Assembly (NCBI GenBank): GCA_034716535.1
Contig: JAYEJW010000169.1
Coordinates: 1 to 14,195, forward strand
DNA from: JAYEJW01 sp034716535
GTDB taxonomy: Bacteria; Pseudomonadota; Gammaproteobacteria; Chromatiales; Chromatiaceae
Direction: 5' to 3'
DNA length: 14,195 nt
Shown piece after piece: positions 13,565 through 14,195 of this stretch. Below the pieces are notes generated by a model, which saw only the letters and a program-made list of their open reading frames with translations, did no database searches and was not told the origin of the DNA. Made by a program: the position numbers and the translations under genes. Each line of letters begins with the position of its first letter. Position 1 is the first letter of the stretch.

Positions 13565-13986
13565 AACTTGGTAACAACCACGTTGATGCCGTCTTCCTCG
13601 CCCAGGTCGAAAGTATTACCGCTGAGGCGAGCGACGGTGCCGATCATTTCGACGACGAAGGCCGGGTCGGTGGCGGCATTAATGACCAACCCGTTGCCTT
13701 GCCCGTCCGCAACCACGAGGGTGGCCGCATCGGGCCGGGTGACGGAGATGCCCTCTGACGGAGAAACGACGGTCTGATCCGCGTTTAGAAACCGCACCGT
13801 CATCGACGACGGGTCGCGATTGGCCTCTACGAAGGCGTCCGCTGCGCTGACTGCACCCTCCCTCACTTTGTGTGCCAAGCTTGTCGCGGTAGCCCTTGCC
13901 TTTGCGGCGATTTCGCGGGCTTGCTCGCTCTCAGCCGCATCTTTGATGGCCGCGATGGCCTTGTCCAACTGGTCTTGCCAGCCCAT
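13561..13986 (-). CDS. Conserved-looking small protein of unknown function
   Basis: I do not recognise this 141-residue protein. The first 60 or so residues are Ala/Lys/Glu-rich and should form amphipathic helices (QLDKAIAAIKDAAESEQAREI, then KARATATSLAHKVREGAVSAADAFVEA). Residues from about 75 to the end alternate hydrophobic and polar residues like a small beta domain (MTVRFLNADQTVVSP, LVINAATDPAFVVEMIG, GINVVVTKF at the C terminus). There is no signal peptide, transmembrane segment, cysteine or metal motif, so it is probably cytosolic. The ATG at 13986 has AGGAG 6 bases upstream and is preferred to the open extension to 14037. It converges on the dehydrogenase remnant. A real gene is likely from the ribosome site and ordered composition; the function is unknown. 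Confidence 0.7.
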   Translation of the reverse strand: MGWQDQLDKAIAAIKDAAESEQAREIAAKARATATSLAHKVREGAVSAADAFVEANRDPSSMTVRFLNADQTVVSPSEGISVTRPDAATLVVADGQGNGLVINAATDPAFVVEMIGTVARLSGNTFDLGEEDGINVVVTKF

Positions 13987-14049
13987 GATTGACTCCTTCC
14001 GGCGAACGGAAAAGATGGAAATTCCCAAGTGCTTCACTTCCTACCAACA

Positions 14050-14065
14050 ATTGTAGCGGTCCGCT
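14050..14065 (-). promoter_or_regulatory. Candidate -10 box with adjoining palindrome upstream of the small gene
   Basis: The minus strand carries TACAAT (14055-14050, 5 of 6 matches to the -10 consensus), about 64 bases upstream of the ATG at 13986. Directly upstream and sharing one base is the 11-base palindrome AGCGG-T-CCGCT (14055-14065), placed in the spacer where a repressor operator could lie. No recognisable -35 box is present, so this is a weak call. Confidence 0.25.
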
Positions 14066-14195
14066 GAAAACGACCGGCCCCTGGTGTGTCCGTTGTCGAC
14101 TAGATTGCTGACGCTGCAATCGGTGACGCACAAAGTCCCTGGGGACCGGGGAAACCGTGTGTTTTCCGACCGAAGACTACGTCCGGTATCAGCGT

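Noticed and set aside
1..14195. CRISPR arrays, tRNA or rRNA genes, insertion sequences, prophage or defence genes
   Set aside because: Looked for on both strands: no spaced direct repeats, no cloverleaf or rRNA-like stretch, no transposase, integrase or nuclease-like protein was recognised. The only direct repeat found is the 14-bp duplication at 13492-13519.

Overview
The window is GC-rich, with tightly packed genes, ATGA-type stop/start overlaps and strong Shine-Dalgarno sites. It looks like the chromosome of a high-GC bacterium, probably a proteobacterium; the carbamoyltransferase ends in a tail much like that of enterobacterial ornithine carbamoyltransferases. The taxon cannot be fixed from this stretch. 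The metabolism encoded is that of an amino-acid fermenter or an anaerobically capable organism.

Layout. (1) 1-337 is non-coding and holds a plausible promoter and a small hairpin ahead of a plus-strand gene. (2) 338-1717 (+) encodes a P-loop protein of the cyclic 2,3-diphosphoglycerate synthetase-like family. (3) 11625 down to 1816 (-) is one nine-gene cluster, in transcription order ord, ortA, ortB, oraS, oraE, orr, alr, arcB, arcC. (4) 11626-11777 is a short leader/junction with an AT-rich island. (5) 11778-12163 (+) is a 5'-truncated, frameshifted O-methyltransferase remnant. (6) 12164-12508 has no supported gene. (7) 12509-13521 (+) is a zinc-type alcohol dehydrogenase pseudogene with several independent lesions. 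(8) 13561-13986 (-) is a small unrecognised protein, followed by its upstream region to the window end.

How the genes work together. ArcB and ArcC would convert citrulline to ornithine and carbamoyl phosphate, and then make ATP. Orr would turn L-ornithine into D-ornithine. OraS/OraE (adenosylcobalamin and PLP) would move the terminal amino group to give 2,4-diaminopentanoate. Ord would oxidatively deaminate that to 2-amino-4-oxopentanoate, and OrtA/OrtB would cleave it with CoA to acetyl-CoA plus D-alanine. Alr in the same operon would recycle D-alanine to L-alanine. This is the oxidative ornithine route described in Clostridium sticklandii, here joined to the energy-yielding half of the arginine deiminase pathway and to an alanine racemase. 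Arginine deiminase, a transporter and a B12-enzyme reactivase are not in the window.

The catabolic operon looks intact, with start sites and catalytic motifs present, whereas the two genes just upstream of it are decaying. That suggests the operon lies beside a degraded or rearranged segment. All functions are inferred from recognised sequence motifs; no searches were run.
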